From the NCBI RefSeq assembly GCF_000499785.1, contig NZ_HG726020.1:833515-897514 (forward strand): 64,000 nt of DNA, given 5' to 3'. Both the position numbers and the translations under genes were made by a program. How positions within the stretch are numbered: position 1 is the first letter of the stretch; each line of letters opens with the position of its first letter. This document shows positions 63,290-64,000 of the stretch, in pieces. This DNA is from Bacteroides neonati (GTDB taxonomy: Bacteria > Bacteroidota > Bacteroidia > Bacteroidales > Bacteroidaceae). Under the pieces are notes generated by a model. That model had not been told where the DNA came from. It did no database searches and saw only the letters and a program-made list of their open reading frames with translations.

Positions 63290-64000
63290 ATGGTAAAGAA
63301 TTTGATTTCTCGTCTCTCGGTACTGATTGTACTGATTGCTTTTCTGGCAGCTTGTTCTAAAAAAGCGGAATACACCCATGTTATTCCTGCCGATGTAACG
63401 GCTATTGCAGCCTTCGACTTACAATCATTGCACGATAAAGCCGGATTGAACGACAAGGACAATGCAGCAGCCAAACAAAAGTTGATAGATGCGCTGAAGA
63501 GTGGAGTCAATGCCGCTACCTTTCAGCAACTGGAGAAGATCATCAACAACCCTTCCGAATCGGGCGTCGATATAAAGTCACCAATCTATCTGTTTTCGGC
63601 TACTTCCTTCCCATACACGACCTTGGCAGCCAAAGTAAACAATCAAGAAAACCTGCGTGCCTCGCTCGATATCATGGTCAAAGAGCAAATCTGCCAACCG
63701 ATAGCAGAAGCCGACGGATACAGTTTTACCACCATCAATGGTAACAGTCTCTTAGCGTTCAGTCCAACCACGATCTTACTGATCGAGGTCAGTGGAACCA
63801 CTCAAACCGAAGAGGTTAAAAAAACACTTACCAACCTGCTCAAACAAACAGCCGATAACAGTATTGAGAGTAACCCCGGTTTCAAAAAGATGCAGAAAGA
63901 AACAGGAGATGTTACTTTCTTCGCCTCGATGGCGGCTATTCCCGAGATGTATACCAGCCAAGCCAGTATGGGTCTTCCGGGCAATGTAAATCCGAGAGAC
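63290..64000 (+). CDS. DUF4836 family lipoprotein, 3' end outside window
   Basis: The first 237 codons of a Bacteroidetes lipoprotein. The signal ends LAACSKK. The mature part opens with YTHVIPADVTAIAAFDLQSL, the usual start of DUF4836 proteins, which have several hundred residues and no known function. It follows rsmE by 28 bp. Nothing unusual is seen in the part present; the frame is open to the right edge. Confidence 0.85.
   Translation, partial: MVKNLISRLSVLIVLIAFLAACSKKAEYTHVIPADVTAIAAFDLQSLHDKAGLNDKDNAAAKQKLIDALKSGVNAATFQQLEKIINNPSESGVDIKSPIYLFSATSFPYTTLAAKVNNQENLRASLDIMVKEQICQPIAEADGYSFTTINGNSLLAFSPTTILLIEVSGTTQTEEVKKTLTNLLKQTADNSIESNPGFKKMQKETGDVTFFASMAAIPEMYTSQASMGLPGNVNPRD

Noticed and set aside
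1..64000. CRISPR arrays, tRNA or rRNA genes, prophage or conjugative genes.
   Set aside because: I looked through the intergenic gaps for spaced repeats, T-loop-like motifs and typical phage or mobilisation proteins and found none; the only mobile element is the IS at 36423.

Overview
The window looks like a chromosomal segment of a Bacteroides-type gut bacterium (Bacteroidota, Bacteroidales). Signs are a SusC/SusD polysaccharide-utilization locus (PUL), BACON and DUF1735 domains, a GSIII-type glutamine synthetase, Bacteroidetes-only families (DUF4837, DUF6340, DUF3810, DUF5686, DUF4836), an IS1380-type insertion sequence, and many promoters with the Bacteroides -7 box TAnnTTTG. No rRNA, tRNA or CRISPR array was seen. 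All calls come from reading the sequence; no database search was run.

Layout. 1-3.8 kb (minus): rlmN, a DUF4837 lipoprotein, pdxA and a truncated sigma-54 activator. 3.9-11.4 kb (minus): a tight coaX / outer-membrane barrel / TPR protein / lptC / CNNM-CorC / SurA-PpiD-type isomerase cluster, mostly envelope biogenesis. 11.7-20.4 kb (plus): DUF4105 membrane protein, an alkaline-phosphatase-fold protein that seems to lack most metal ligands, secA, a DUF6340 lipoprotein, an acidic unknown protein and a GH16 lipoprotein. 20.4-24.3 kb (minus): a DUF5009/HGSNAT-like acyltransferase and valS. 24.4-26.3 kb (plus): DUF3810 and mazG.

26.4-40.4 kb is the accessory part: a PUL read on minus as fecR, susC, susD, DUF1735/F5-8C lipoprotein, BACON/F5-8C/M60 metallopeptidase and DUF3472 protein, with a divergent ECF sigma gene. 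susC is split by a 1585-bp IS1380-family element (36423..38007) flanked by a 5-bp TTGAA duplication. Removing the IS plus one duplication restores an open 1107-residue SusC, so the lesion is recent and in principle reversible. The locus probably senses and imports a host or mucin-type glycan: the STN domain of SusC should signal through FecR to the ECF sigma factor, and the M60 protease suggests a glycoprotein target. As it stands the transporter is broken.

40.9-47.6 kb (minus): an ECF sigma / membrane anti-sigma candidate / Spy-like module, ribonuclease Z, ribosomal protein S1 and a DUF5686 protein. 47.8-53.4 kb (plus): glnN, a Crp/Fnr regulator and a GH20 hexosaminidase. 53.6-57.8 kb (minus): ftsK, lolA, trxB. 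58-64 kb (plus): DUF5063 protein, DEDD exonuclease, RlmI-type methyltransferase, a promoter-terminator unit that looks like a small RNA, a nucleoside MFS transporter, a DUF151/UVR nuclease-like protein, rsmE and the start of a DUF4836 lipoprotein.

The observations most worth a second look are the precise IS inactivation of susC with a surviving secreted STN fragment, the degenerate phosphatase-fold protein before secA, the small-RNA-like unit at 60.55 kb, the four-site palindrome cluster at 11.62-11.70 kb, and the paired palindromes flanking the fecR-susC gap.
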